Source of the DNA: Actinomucor elegans
Lineage: Eukaryota > Mucoromycota > Mucoromycetes > Mucorales > Mucoraceae
NCBI GenBank assembly: GCA_026027325.1
Contig: JAMSLZ010000011.1
Location: 1,043,718-1,107,717 of the forward strand
Length of the DNA: 64,000 nucleotides
Direction: 5' to 3'
The position numbers were made by a program, and so were the translations under genes. Each line of letters opens with the position of its first letter. Within the stretch, counting starts at the first letter, position 1. Positions 12,079 through 23,962 of the stretch are shown here, piece after piece. The notes below the pieces were generated by a model that made no database searches, had not been told where the DNA came from, and worked only from the letters and a program-made list of their open reading frames with translations.

Positions 12079-12651
12079 ATGAGCAACAGCTTGAAACAAC
12101 TTCTGAAATCTAAACCTCAAATCACATTGGCGCTCTTGAAACCAGACATTTGCGCCAATGCCGCTCTTCCACCCAAGATCCGACAAGCTATTTTCGACAA
12201 AGATTTAGAGATTGTTCATGAGCGTCAAGTGCTATGGACCGAAAAACAAGCGGGCGAGTTTTACGCAGAACATAAAGGCAAGTTCTTTTACCATCGACTG
12301 TGCGGTTACATGACAAGTGGGCCTTTTCGTGCCATGATCTTGGCATCGCCCAACGCGATCAAAGACTGGAGAGCGTTAATCGGTCCAACTCACCCAGTTC
12401 GGTAGGTTATGGTTGTAAAAAAAAAATTGATGGATTTAATTTGACGTGTTTCATTAGTGCAAGAATCAACCAACCCGAGACACTAAGGGCTTTATATGGA
12501 TTGACAGACACAAGAAATTCTTTCCATGGTTCAGGTAAATAGTAACAAGCTTTCATTAGAACAATGTATTTAATTGTGATGATGCACTTTATTAGATTCA
12601 AATGAATCAGCAAAGCAAGAGATCAAGTTTTTCTTTCCTGAAGCCTTTTAG
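12079..12651 (+). CDS. NME6: Nucleoside diphosphate kinase, NME6-like
   Basis: Nucleoside diphosphate kinase fold; such enzymes move a phosphate between NTPs and NDPs through a phosphohistidine. Exons 12079-12401, 12458-12534 and 12596-12651 give 456 nt and 151 aa. The start is the ATG of MSNSLKQLLKSKPQITLALL; a GTG five codons upstream is not used in eukaryotes. Seen: ITLALLKPD at the N-terminus, then SGPFRAMILA, DWRALIGPTHPVR, and the active-site block GLTDTRNSFHGSD with catalytic His131. SIRGSFG-like spacing and the C-terminal EIKFFFPEAF resemble metazoan NME6 more than the cytosolic NDPK (which has GT.HGSDSV). It ends only 55 bp from the convergent CFAP20 gene, so the 3' ends may overlap. 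Confidence 0.93.
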
Positions 12652-12706
12652 GATTTATCGATCTATTCCATTAATTTAATTAGACTGCATGTTTGTTATA
12701 ATAATC

Positions 12707-13454
12707 TTATTCTTTTTCGTTTTTTACCGGTAAAAACAATTTGAATTCAGCTGGCAGTTCATCTTCACTATACACACGATCTGTAAAGTAAATTCTTCGT
12801 ATTCTACAGTTGGCATGCACTGTAACGCGACTGGTCTCACTGTAATTTGTTCCATATCCCTTTTTCACGTAATCGCTTAGGTTAAACACGATTTGATTCC
12901 AACCAGGATCGAGTCGCATGGGCATCGTAGTCATATATGGCTTGACTCGGGTAGTGATTTGGTAATTGGACGCGCGGAATCGTCGCTTTTCGTTCTTGTC
13001 GTCCAGCACTTCGACCTCGAATGAGAAATATTTGTTGAGATTCTTTACGATCAAAATAAGGTAAGGCAGTTTAATTCCCAATGTACGTTGTGAAAGTGGA
13101 GGACAAGTAATATACGTGTTACTGAGGTTGGAAGACACGAGCTCAATTACAGTGGAACTTATGAGATCATCGGCTACGCGTTCAATGTGTGCTTCTTCCT
13201 CGCTCTCTTGGCTAGGATCAGGTACTTGGCAAGACCAAAGTTGTAATGGCTCATTGCTAGTATTATCAAGTTGTGTTAATTCAAAATTGGATTAAGAAAG
13301 AAAAAAAAAAAAAAAAAAGAATGTTCAATTTACCCTAAGCTATATAGAATAGATAAAAAGCCGGACTATAATCATAATGAGCTCACGGCAGCTTTTTAAT
13401 GAGCGCGATACGCTTGAAACGCAATGAACTTACTTGAAATGTGTTTTTAAACAT
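12707..13454 (-). CDS. CFAP20: CFAP20/Bug22 homolog (DUF667)
   Basis: Homolog of the cilia- and flagella-associated protein Bug22/CFAP20, a microtubule-inner-protein component of axonemes that also occurs outside cilia in some lineages. Exons: 13434-13454 (MFKNTFQ), 13334-13365 ([11 protein letters not shown]) and 12707-13256, total 603 nt and 200 aa. The first two small exons rebuild the invariant start [16 protein letters not shown]. Conserved body: [86 protein letters not shown] and [15 protein letters not shown]. Family length is about 193 aa. Two segments differ from animals: an acidic insertion ([11 protein letters not shown]) and a truncated tail. No inactivating lesion is visible. Mucorales have no flagella, so the retained role must be non-ciliary (inference). 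Confidence 0.95.
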
Positions 13455-14456
13455 GATCAGAAGTTATAAAAAGAGAAAAAGAAAGAGAGTACTTTCAAGC
13501 AACTGTCAATCATGAGCAGCAGCGGCTCAGAATATCAATTTGAACCTCCGTCAATGGCATACTGGAAGTAAAGTAGAACCAGCTATTTAATGCAATAGAA
13601 TTGTAAGATATCAAATCAAAATTTAACTAGCAAATGTGGCTCATTTTGAATATGAATTATTGGTATAGTACGGTGTTGGACTGTGACTGAATGAGAGATT
13701 TAGATATGATAAGCTACATTATTATGTAAAAATATTTATCCAGTTTACTACCAATCATTCATATGTCACATTTATACTATTTTATTTAAAGAAGAATTTT
13801 ACATGCGAAGCAGTTTATAACGAAAACATACCATTCATCAGATGCGATATTAAACCAAGATCAATTAAGAAATCTAGAAAACGAAGAAATGGATTAACTT
13901 TCGCAAAAATCCTCAGGAGATCCTGTGTGGAGCTCATTTCAACTTCGAGAATAAAAAAAAATTTGGGCCTTGAAAATATGTAATGTAGGTCTGTTGTATC
14001 TATAAATTCTATCGTTTTTATCTTAGACCTTTTATAATGTAAAATACACGAGTTATCATGGTAATATTTCTAAAAGCTAAAAGCTATTTCCAGCACTTTA
14101 AGAGAAATATAAAAAAAAAAAAGCAAAATGAAAAATATATACTTTCATATTCATTTGCATAATAGGAAAAGACATTAACGTAAAAGAATTTATACTAAGT
14201 CTAATTCAGTTTTATAGTAAAGCACACTTGTCACTCAGTATAGAAAACCTTTGATTTGTCATTTAAACGTATACTACAAGCTTATACTTAACGGATCCAG
14301 CAAAAATCGCCTGATTGAGAAAACGATATGATATATGTCTACAATGATATACATTCTTTTTTATGTTATGTATCATATATATATAAATGAATTTAGTTGA
14401 AAGCGCTCTATTCTCATCCATTAAACAAACGTTTCTGTCCATGAATATGTGTGGAC
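13455..14456. other. Intergenic with an orphan first-exon-like ORF and repeat pieces
   Basis: At 13512-13571 (+) a short ORF reads MSSSGSEYQFEPPSMAYWK before a stop; it is divergent from CFAP20 and followed by GTAAAG. It could be a detached first exon. Parts of the dispersed repeat follow at 13637-13665 and 13831-13885. Nothing else is recognised. Confidence 0.35.
13831..13885 (+). repeat. Dispersed degenerate repeat, copy 3 (3' part)
   Basis: Reads CATTCATCAGATGCGATATT, then AAACCAAGATCAATTAAGAA and ATCTAG. A 5'-type piece (GGCTCATTTTGAATATGAAT) lies about 170 bp upstream at 13637. Confidence 0.6.
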
Positions 14457-16187
14457 TTAAAAGAGATCATACTAGTCAAAGTAGGGGTAGTTAGCATCCA
14501 TTAAATGCGAGATGGAGCGTGTACTTACGAAATAATCAAGGCCTTGACCAACTTCCCATAATGCAATACCCACTATAATCCGGAACTGTTTATTATCTTT
14601 TACAATTTTATTACGTAAAACACTTACCACCATAATCCTCTGCTAAGCGAATACGATTCTTTATGGACTACAATAATAGAAATTAATGCCAACATACTCT
14701 GTACAATCAAAGTAAATATAGTTACCCTTAAGGTTGGCATCCACACGGTGCCTTGTCGAATGCCATCTTCATCAATATCTACAAACCAGGCCTCTTGACT
14801 TTCTGTATCCCAATTCAACTCTTCTCCCTCATCATCATTCTCATCATCTAGATCATCCATGAGCTCATCATCGATTTCCTTGGGCTGATATGCTAGCTTT
14901 TCGACGACAGTTTTCAAAACAAGAGGTTCTGGAGCGCGTGTTGGCAAATAAGACATTGCATACATGTTGAAGCCTAGTAGTAATTTATGTCTATTCTCTG
15001 CATTGGTCAAATATTCAATGTTATCCATAATCCATTCCATAGGCGATGCAGGTCCACCATTACTAGTCCATTGATGATTAGTTCCTATGAGATTAGATGA
15101 TGTTTCATGTACTTTACAGGTCGTGACTTGAATAGTCATAGGTCATTAAACTGAATCGGTCTATATAGCGTGCCATTTGCTCAAACATCTCGGGCTTCAT
15201 ATACTGTCTTTGTTCGTCTGTCATAATAGCTGGTAACACCACAATCAACTGACGATTCTCATGGTGTAACAGATGGGATAGTTGAGCGAGAAAGACTTGG
15301 AAAAAGGCAGGGAATCCACATTCAATCACCACGCCATCAAAGTTGTATTTCCTTTTAGCTTTTTGATTAGCCTTTTTTTTTTCATTTAATTGGGTAAATA
15401 TCTTACTTGACTTGATGATTAATTTCAGATGCTAATATTTTGGCTTCTTCAGGGCTGGATACAAATACCCTTAAATCGTCGCCTGTCCAGCCACGCAATT
15501 GAAATCGCGGAAGGATCTTGCCTTTATCTGTTGACTCGTCCTTGACTTCTTTCATCCACTATCAAACCAATGATTACTTGATCCATATTTCGCTCATTAA
15601 TTCACCACTTACACCTAAATCCACATCGTGTTCTCCATCAATATCAAACTGCATGGATGATCTAATAAAATAAAATAAAAATGAAACAAAGACGCGTGTG
15701 TGCTGAGTACAAATAGTTCCATATGATGTGCTTTAATGATTACCTGCGCTGAATATAGTACCATACGGGAGAAACACTAGAATGAAACAAGGCAGTTTCA
15801 ATAACTGAAATCACAGTTAGCCTGTTTTCAACTTACTAGTCAAATTTGCCTTTGAACTCTTTTACAATATCGTAACCTACAGTAATAAAAGTTGGAATCT
15901 TTTGGAAGCGGAATCGGGTTTTATTTTATTTATTTATTTTTACCTCGGTTATTCCAAGGCGTGACATAAGCCAAGGTTTCTCCATGAAACTTTTTTGTAT
16001 GTGCTTCCAGTAAGTTGGGTTTATCATGGTGCTCCAACAAAGTCTTGATATTCAGTTGGTTATTATGGTGGTGGTGTTGATTACTATCTTGAAATATCCT
16101 GTGTTGGTCTTCATTGCTTGACTGACACGTTGTGAGTAGAATGGTGAAAGTAAAGAGTAATAGTCTACCAAGTAGAGTTGTTTTCAT
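14457..16187 (-). CDS. CHID1: CHID1-like glycoside hydrolase family 18 protein, secreted
   Basis: Chitinase-domain-containing protein 1 type GH18 protein, likely in the secretory or lysosomal route. Ten exons: 15944-16187, 15837-15876, 15744-15776, 15613-15661, 15407-15558, 15128-15351, 14726-15084, 14628-14667, 14529-14572 and 14457-14471 (1200 nt, 399 aa; human CHID1 is 393 aa). The chosen start gives a signal peptide (MKTTLLGRLLLFTFTILLTT); an in-frame ATG 37 codons upstream (16298) is possible. Landmarks: LAYVTPWNNRGYD, SPVWYYIQRR, HDVDLGWMKEV, NFDGVVIECG, LMTYDYS, ALWEVGQGLDYFYDLF. The catalytic GH18 DxxDxDxE is reduced to DGVVIE, as in CHID1, so it is probably not an active chitinase. 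It has an acidic insertion (DDELMDDLDDENDDEGEE). The intron at 15085-15127 is only 43 nt with a GTCACG donor. Confidence 0.9.
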
Positions 16188-17198
16188 AGTAAGTAATAGT
16201 TGGAGAAAAGAGAGAAAAGAACGAGATAAAACAAGGTAAGCGCGAAATAGAATGATGTGACTTGAGCTTATTGCGCCACTGCATAAACGGGTGATCATTT
16301 TCTTGATTTTTGTAGCTTGATCTTTGTAACTACACCTTATCTTGATAAACTATCGGTAGCAACCCACGATCTAATACCTGTAAATCAACTAAAACCTCGA
16401 AAATACATTGCATTTTGGAGAAATATACACTCTTTTTGACGCACTGTTGCTAGTAAAACACAACTAGGAACAACAAGCGGCAAATAAATACTCGCGGCTT
16501 TCTGATTCAGCTTTGATGTGGGACATTGTCAAGTACCAAATAGCACAGAAAGAATGAGGCAAGTTTAATTACCAGATTTTATTTTTCATTTGACATTCTA
16601 GTCAATATAGTAATCGAGTCTGAACATGGCTAATCTGACATGACATTAAATCAAGGTCAGTCAAGAGATCTATAGATCATTTGATTTAGTTTATTAAAAT
16701 TGCATATAATTTGCAGTCAATGCTTCATATATTGTATACACATTGTAATTTAGCTGCACATTCAAAAAAAGTGTCCTGATAAATATAGTACTTTATCTGG
16801 ACATGCACTAGTGATTAGAGAAGAAAGGCAATGATGGAAAGGAAAGAAAGGCAAGCAACAGAATAGCCCATCCTTTTTTTTGTCTCGTAAACAAAGATGT
16901 GCCTACTAGCAGTATCTACTGAAATAAGTCTAATAGACTAGCAAAGGGCAATACAACTGTTGAAAATACATTTCTTATCATCCACTGAAAAAGCTCTTGA
17001 TGGAGTTGCTATAAATATCATCTCTGCAATGCGTGTATTTCGTTTTTTCCCACTAGTTATACTTTTAGACAAATATTGAAGATATAATCGAGTTTCATCG
17101 TTGAACCAAATGTATTGAATAGACGAATATGATGTAATAATGAAAGATTGCATATATATATATATATATATAAAGTTACGTTGGTTGTGTGTAGTAGT
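16188..17198. other. Intergenic, carries one repeat copy
   Basis: Upstream region of the CHID1-like gene and downstream of SFT2. No gene is seen. It holds a dispersed-repeat copy at 16615-16730 and an (AT)n run near 17153-17172. Confidence 0.5.
16615..16730 (+). repeat. Dispersed degenerate repeat, copy 4
   Basis: Reads GAGTCTGAACATGGCTAATC, then ACATTAAATCAAGGTCAGTC and AAGAGATCTATAGATCATTT. A further 3' block (ATATAATTTGCAGTCAATG) is shared with the copies at 42193 and 44443, showing the unit is over 100 bp. Confidence 0.65.
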
Positions 17199-18056
17199 TT
17201 AGATAGAGGTAACGCAGCTACCAAAGAAACGACGAATGATTTCACGACCATAAGGAATATAACTTGCCCTTGAAATGTAATACAGTCAATACTGGTATGC
17301 TGTAGGTGATTTCATTAAAGTACTTACGAATACCAAACCAGAGCAGCAAACTGTACAATAACCAGTACAATGGAGAGTACAAAATTTTTAAGCTATTAAA
17401 ATATGTTACCATCAGTGTGCTATGTAAAACGATTAATTCATACCCAGATAGACATAGCAAGTGTCAATGCCAACAAAGCAATATAGGTTATAGTAGCCCA
17501 AAAACGAACTGAATCAACATTAACATCAGTAGTTCTGTACTTTTTCGGTGACTTACCTGGAGCAAACATGGTTTTGATTTGCTTAGGAATACCAATGATG
17601 AACGTCAGACTGATGATACAGTTAGAATTAATTAATTTAGTTATTTCCCGACACACAGATGGATTACCTGAACAATGAAATGATATTCCCACAGCTATAG
17701 ATGACTGCAAATGCAGTAATATTACCAACTATTAAAATAAGCGTAGACTAATCATATATGAGCTTTTTGTTGTGTTATTTCCCGAGAAAACAGCATAGTG
17801 TTACCAAGATAGATAAGAGCGCGCCTGCTACAAAGCTATATGCATGGTTGGTTTAGTTATTGCTTTGGAGTTATTGTATGATCTAACTTACCAGCCTCCA
17901 AATGCAAACATTCTTTGCGATTTACTCAGACCGCAAAATCTCCATGCACCTGTAATTTCATTAATGACATGGCATGGTGTAACCGAATGTCAAGGCATTA
18001 CCATCGTCCATGAGACCTTGGTCACTGATATCTGCGGAAAAGAACCCAAACTTCAT
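17199..18056 (-). CDS. SFT2: Vesicle transport protein SFT2
   Basis: SFT2-family four-pass Golgi membrane protein, implicated in endosome-to-Golgi vesicle fusion. Eight small exons: 18002-18056, 17892-17949, 17805-17835, 17668-17747, 17557-17609, 17444-17508, 17328-17392 and 17199-17268 (477 nt, 158 aa). The right frames were chosen from splice sites because longer competing frames exist. The protein runs MKFGFFSADISDQGLMDDGA, LSKSQRMFAFGGCFVAGALL, then IVGNITAFAVIYSCGNIISL, IGIPKQIKTMFAPVRFWATI, IVQFAALVWYSASYIPYGRE and FFGS. GN in TM2, GIPKQIKTMF in the cytoplasmic loop and SYIPYGR near the end are family signatures. The N-terminal cytoplasmic part is short compared with many fungal members, so an upstream exon could be missing. 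Confidence 0.9.
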
Positions 18057-19111
18057 TTCTGTTTTAACAAGCTAAAATTGTACTGAGACAATAAAAATAA
18101 GAAAGCCAAGAACCAGCTTGAGAGTTACTTTTGTATTGAAATAACTAACAGGCCTGTATTACATAATACTTCCGGAATAGGAGGGTGCACTATATTCTCT
18201 CATTATCATAGATGCATATATTTATCTGCAAATAATGGATAACCTCGGCGCAATTACTTTCCGTGTATGTATACCCTAATTATAGCTTCTATAGCCTGCG
18301 TATAACGTCTCTTTAATGCGTTTTTACAACCTTTGTACTGATATGTCTATTAAAAAAAGCTGTCAATGAAACTATTGATAGCGGCGAATGAATCATTGTG
18401 GCCGGCACCATGGTACCCTCGACGAATCTTAACGTTGATACATTTTTCCAGATCCAAACAAAATAGTATAGCTTTGAATTCCGACAAAAGCCTGGATAAA
18501 AAGTGTATTTTTGGTCGGCAAAATTGTTTTAGCGTGATAGGTTGCACAAATAGTAAGAAGCAACACCGAGAGTATGAGGATTTCACGCATTGAACCAAGA
18601 TTGGTATTGTATTTCTTTGGTATTCAGCAGAGAATTCAGCCCTCTCTAATTTTTTCCAAGTTTGCGAAACTAGGATTTACCCTCTAGGCTTTATATCTTT
18701 GGATCTGTATTTTTTTTTTTTTTGGTTTGTTTCTGGACCCAAAATTTTCAACTGCTGACAGGCCTGAAAATTGACATAGCGCTCTAAAATAAAATTAAAG
18801 AATCTCGATAAGCCTTGGTCAAATGTTGCATTAAACTGCTAGTCCATGCTCAGAATAAGTATTGTGTCTGGTAAAGCAGACTTCATACTTTTCTTACGTA
18901 AAATTCCATCCAAATTTTAATTTATTTGGACCAACGGTCCATTGGTTGTAAATTAACGGGCCACTAAAAAGCAAGTCGGAACTCATATTACACAGACAAC
19001 ATCAATTGAATTCGTTACAGTTTGAGTATGATAATAATTATATTATTAAATAGATGGATAATAAAAGGAGTATTAAGTATTTACAGTCTAAATATAAAAA
19101 ACAAGAACTCT
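18057..19111. other. Intergenic, no gene assigned
   Basis: Two overlapping opposite-strand ORFs at 18350-18598 cannot be assigned; one ends VIGCTNSKKQHREYEDFTH. A short piece resembling the dispersed repeat in minus orientation (CCATGCTCAGAATAAG) lies near 18846. No RNA gene is seen. Confidence 0.4.
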
Positions 19112-21003
19112 TTAAACTTGAGTAGCTTGTTCTTCCGAGTGCATACTCATGGATCTTTCCTTCTTCTTACGTTCAAAGATGGCTTTGATACCATCCCAGC
19201 CACGCAAGAGTTGATACAAAAGAATGGCAGAGTATGTAGGAAGACCAATACCATCCAATTGAAAGTTACCCCACTTTAATGTGGTTTGCATAGCAGCACC
19301 AATAACCACTACAGAACAAATGGTTAGTCGCAAAACGACTACATCAAACAAACGATGTGCTTACCTGGAATACCAGCTACCAACATATTTCTAGAATCTT
19401 TGAAATCAACTTGGTTTTCTACCCAGATTCTAGCACCAGAAACTGTAATTAAGGCAAAAAGAATGATGGAGAGACCACCAAACACGCCTTGAGGAATAGT
19501 ATGAATAGCAGCACCAAACTTTTGAATAAAGCCCAAAAGGATAGCAATCACAGCTGCAACTAAGAAGATCAATGTCGAAAAGATTTGAGTAACAGCCTAT
19601 CATCAAATTGTATCAGTACAGATCCTCTTATGATCTTAATCAATTATTGTACCATAACACCAATGTTCTCAGAATAGGTGGTTGTACCAGGTCCACCACC
19701 GGCAGCAGATATGATAGTCGCGAGCGCATCACCCAAGATAGCGCGTCCCAGATATTTATCAAGTGGTTTTTCAGCCATTGCGCCTACTGCTTTAATATGA
19801 CCCAAGTTTTCAGCCAACAAGACCACGCAGACAGGCACAATGATACTAATGGCTTGTCCTTCAAACTTTGGCTTGACAAAAGTAGGAGCAGCAAACCATG
19901 GTGTTGCATAGAGCTCAGTATAATCAATGGCGGGAGCATGACCTGAATAGCCAACACCGAAATTGATAAGATAACCAATAATCATACCAATCAAGATAGG
20001 AATACGTTTCAGCATGCCTGGAGCATACACACTGATTAATGAAATCAACATGATGGTAGTAAAAGCCATCCAACCATCAAAGGATGTTTGCGTAGCGCTT
20101 TGAAATGCAGAAGAAGAAAGATGAATACCAATGGTCATCACAACAGTACCAGTAACGACTAATAAAGATAAGGTTAACTGAGATTGAAACTGATTCGGAT
20201 AATTCAAAACTTACCTGGAGGCATCACAACTTCGATCCAATCGTGACCTACAAAAAAGATAACAAGACCAATGAAACCATAGACAAGTCCACAGATAAGA
20301 ATGCCACCAGCAGCTACATCTACGTTTTCATTACGTCCAGCGCTTGGAGTATAGTTGTAACCAGTAGCAGACACAACGACACCAATGAAACCGAATGATG
20401 ATCCAACATACGAAGGAACTGTCAAGACTGTCAGTTTAAAAAGAAAAAAAAAGTCTTTCACGTCTGAGTTTAGCTAACCTTTTCCACCCGTAGCAAGGTA
20501 AAAGATGATTGTTCCAATACCAGAAAAGAACAAAGCAGCTAATATAAAATGGTTTAGTAAATGTATATTATTATGATTCAAGACTAACTCACTGTTGGTA
20601 TCAAAACCCATCATTAAAGGAGCTACGCATTCAAAAGTTAGCTCAGGTATGACAGTAATCCCAATGATAATTACCGAGGACTGTGGAGCCAAACATGGCC
20701 AAAACATGCTGGATACCCATCAAAAGACATTGATGCACTGGGGGCCGCTCATCAATATAAATAGCACCTGATTTTTTTTTTTTTTGAAAAATACCATATT
20801 AAGACCCAGTGTCAATTAGATATACCAGCTATTTTACCTGACTTCTTTAGCTTGTACTTTGGAAAGTAGTTGATGAGAGTTTCCTTTGAAAAAAATTTGT
20901 GTCCGGTGGAGATATCTGTTGGTGAATCATTACTATAACTTTCTTTCAATTCATTTTGATCAAAGTGTTCTGGGTATTTCTCTATGGCAGTGCGAGTATC
21001 CAT
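19112..21003 (-). CDS. NCS2-family uracil/xanthine permease (UraA-like)
   Basis: Nucleobase-cation symporter-2 (nucleobase/ascorbate transporter) that imports a purine or pyrimidine base. Eight exons: 20838-21003, 20675-20767, 20593-20622, 20479-20538, 20215-20427, 19653-20158, 19365-19596 and 19112-19308 (1497 nt, 498 aa). Landmarks in order: GIQHVLAMFGSTVLAPLMMG, SGIGTIIFYLATGG, VPSYVGSSFGFIG, the substrate-site segment LAENLGHIKAVGAM with its glutamate, then GGGPGTTTYSENIGVMAVTQ, and the IPQGVFGG and PVVIGAAM helices. About 12-14 membrane spans fit the family. The TTTYSENIGVMAVT motif looks closer to bacterial UraA/PyrP transporters than to UapA-type fungal permeases; phylogeny is needed. 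The substrate cannot be told from sequence. Confidence 0.92.
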
Positions 21004-21207
21004 GTTTTTAGTTTTTTTTATTCAAAAAACAAAAATCACCAAGAGAAAGCTTTTATGGTTAAAAAAGAAAAAGAAAAAAAAGAAAAAGAATTGTCTATCG
21101 AGAATTGTTCCAAGTTTAAAAGAAAACTTTTTCTCGGTGAACCAATGAACAGGCGAACACCTTTCCAAATAGTAAAAAAAAAAAAAATTTTATTGAAAAA
21201 GTATACT

Positions 21208-22196
21208 TTACAACTCTTGCTGGTCCTGAGGCTACAATTTGGGTGAATACCATTTCCAATGGCTAATGCATTAACTTACCTTGTTTTGTCTATAGCCATT
21301 GTTATTATAGGTATTACGATTATTATTACGATAATATCCACTGTTTCCACGATTTCCACGGTAGCCACCACGGCCTCTATAGTTATTACGGTATCTTGAT
21401 TGATCTACAGTAGCCTGTCCAAAGGTTTCCAGATTCAATTTGCGTTCTTCATGGAAATGACTACGACGGGGTTCACTATCAAAGATATAAGAAACCATTC
21501 TGTATAGCGTATTAAATATTTACTTTTGTTGGCGCTGCTCGTTACGCTCTTTTGATTCACAAGAGATATTATCAAAGAAACTAGAGGTCTAATAGAACCA
21601 AAATCAGCCATCCGGATCACTTGAAACAAGCCAACTTACTTTATCATAGAATTCATCAGGTTGAGGAATTTCAATTTCCTCCTGTTCATCATTCACTTCT
21701 TCACTATCCTTTTTAACAATCTCGCTCTTGTCGAACTTTGCATTAGATGCTTCAAAATCGAATTCAGAGGTAGGAATAGAGAATTCATTTTTGTTCTTGT
21801 TAAATGTACGATCTCCATAGTGACGATTACCACCACGTCCTCTGTAGTTTGGATTGTTATCGTAGCGACGACGAGGTTGCTCTTCAATTGGCTTACTAGC
21901 CACAACAGTATCCTCTGCTGTATTCAATTCGCTCACCTTCTTGGCTAATTGCTCGATAGCTGCTTCGTTAATCGTAGGCTGTAACGCGTCAGATTCTTCG
22001 AGCTCGGCTTTCAATTCATCCAATGTATCCTTTTGAAGCTGGTCTGCTTTAGGCTCAACAACGGATGGTGATGCAGTAGAAGTAGTAGGAGGGTAGGCAG
22101 GCTGCCAATAATTTTGTGCATTGGATGCAATCGCTTGAGATCGAGATTGCTGAGGCGTCTGTTGCTGAAGGGGCTGCTGAGGAGCAAGTTGTGGTG

Positions 22197-22227
<31 letters not shown>

Positions 22228-22764
22228 TTGAGGTAAAGGCTGTTGCATGTACATGTTACCGTTGGCGTAAGGATTCATGGGTGGATAACCGCTCATGCTC
22301 TATACAAACTTTTAGTTAAGAGATACGCATTAACAAAGGATGGTTTACCATAATAGCAGGATCTTGAAGAGTTTGCTGGGGAGGAGGCGGTGTAGGCTTG
22401 GGAGGTGCTTCAAAGACCTGAAGATCCTTGATATCAGATCCACGAAACACCACATAATCAAACACGTTATCCGAAGCAAGAATCTCTTCCTCAGGCTTTC
22501 CACGTCGACCTTCAGTACCAAAAGAACGAACTAGATTATAACAATGAGCATCCATGTATGTTTATAGACAATTTATATTCTCACCTTGTTTTAAACCAAC
22601 AGTAGAGTCTTGGGCATTGATACTATGAAGAATACCAACATAACGAATATCACTCAAACTGATGAGCTATAAATTCAACATGGGTCAACATCCAAAGATT
22701 CTCTCTTTATTTAAATGCATCTACTCACCGAGATTTTAGATCCAATGTAATTCTCTCCTGCCAT
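21208..22764 (-). CDS. SCD6: Scd6/LSM14 (RAP55) mRNA-decapping and translation repressor
   Basis: LSM14/Scd6 family P-body protein that binds Dhh1 and Dcp2 and represses translation. Seven exons: 22729-22764, 22585-22666, 22349-22530, 21640-22299, 21524-21588, 21280-21475 and 21208-21231 (1245 nt, 414 aa). LSm14 domain at 1-90: [20 protein letters not shown], then [14 protein letters not shown] and [16 protein letters not shown] proline/Gln-rich linker with a long polyQ run follows. The FFD box [12 protein letters not shown] (about 318-330) and the TFG box [11 protein letters not shown] (about 352-362) are both intact, then an RGG/Asn-Gly-Tyr-rich tail. The 48-nt intron between FFD and TFG has two possible AG ends; the second (21476) avoids an impossible 24-nt intron. 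FFD and TFG are the usual Edc3/Dhh1 contact elements. Confidence 0.95.
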
Positions 22765-23950
22765 TGACTAGTTTTTACACACTTGAAAGAAATGAACAAT
22801 TAGAAAAAAAAAGAGCGAAATTTCGCACATACGTATTCTCTTTTTCTTCCCTGTTGGCTTCTGGAATTGCAGTCGCGTGTGATTGGATAGGCCTAATGAC
22901 GTGTACCTGCTTCGGTCGGGCATAAAACTTCTGGCTGCACCTTCTCGGGAAAATACCGAATTCTTTATACGCTATCAATGATAATTCATAACCAATTTGA
23001 TGAAGCAAAAGAAATACTGGATTGCTTCTGATAAGGTGTTTGAGTACTGTTTAAACATTTTTTCTTTTTTCTTTTAAAAAAAACTCTACATGGAAGTTCA
23101 GATGAGCCAAATTATTTTGGTGGTGGTTGGAACCCGTTCGCGCTCCTTTAACCAATGAAGAAAAGCAGACATTTGATAAGGTGTGAATTACCAAGCATTT
23201 CCAAACCAATCGAATTTCCAGCTAACTTTTACGATTTTTAGGTAAGAAACCATGGGTTTATCTTGGCTCAAATTTTCAACTTTTCAGTGTTTTCTTTAAA
23301 GGTATATATATGGCTTTTTTTAGAAACATAAATATCAAGTAACTTAAACTTGAATTGCTAATAGGTACATTCTTTTTTTTTCAGAATTTTATTGGGTATT
23401 AAGTGTACGATTTACTATGGAATAACCAAAAAGAGACATGCTGTCTTTTTATTCAAATAGATTTGTAGCTTCACTGCGAAATATAAAAGTATTTATGTTA
23501 TCGAATGAGAAATACAATTATGAACAAACTTGATTAAAACATAATATACGTATATACACTCTTCTAGTATGGAAACGTCAAAAAAAAAAAAGAATATGAC
23601 GAAACTGTTTTAGCACTTGGTGTAATTTCCAAGCAGCAACAGCAAGTTGACTTTATTTTCCACCAGCCGACTTGTCAAATCACGAAACAATTACAATCCC
23701 GCCTTAAAACTCTGCATTAAGCATAAAGTGTGAAATGGTGCAAGTCTTTTAAAGTAAAATGAATTTGTATACGCCGAGTTGTCGGGTTCCCTCCCTCCCC
23801 CCTCTTTTTTTTCTATAACATGAAAACTTGAATGCATAGCTCGATCACAGAAGGGCTAGCAACAACAAAAAAAAAGCCAGTAAAATGTCAATGCTACCAA
23901 ATTAAACAAAACGAAAATAACCACGAAAAAGATTCATCATTATCTACATC
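22765..23950. other. Intergenic, nothing recognised
   Basis: T/A-rich spacer with several T8-A12 runs and no open frame that looks coding. A small minus ORF upstream of SCD6 (22775-23008) lies in its 5' region and does not look coding. Confidence 0.5.
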
Positions 23951-23962
23951 TGTATACTTAAA

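Noticed and set aside
19608..19946. 112-aa plus-strand ORF
   Set aside because: Antisense to the NCS2 permease exon that encodes its substrate-site helices.
21500..21523. A 24-nt intron in SCD6
   Set aside because: Too short to splice. Using the next AG at 21476 gives a normal 48-nt intron in the same frame.
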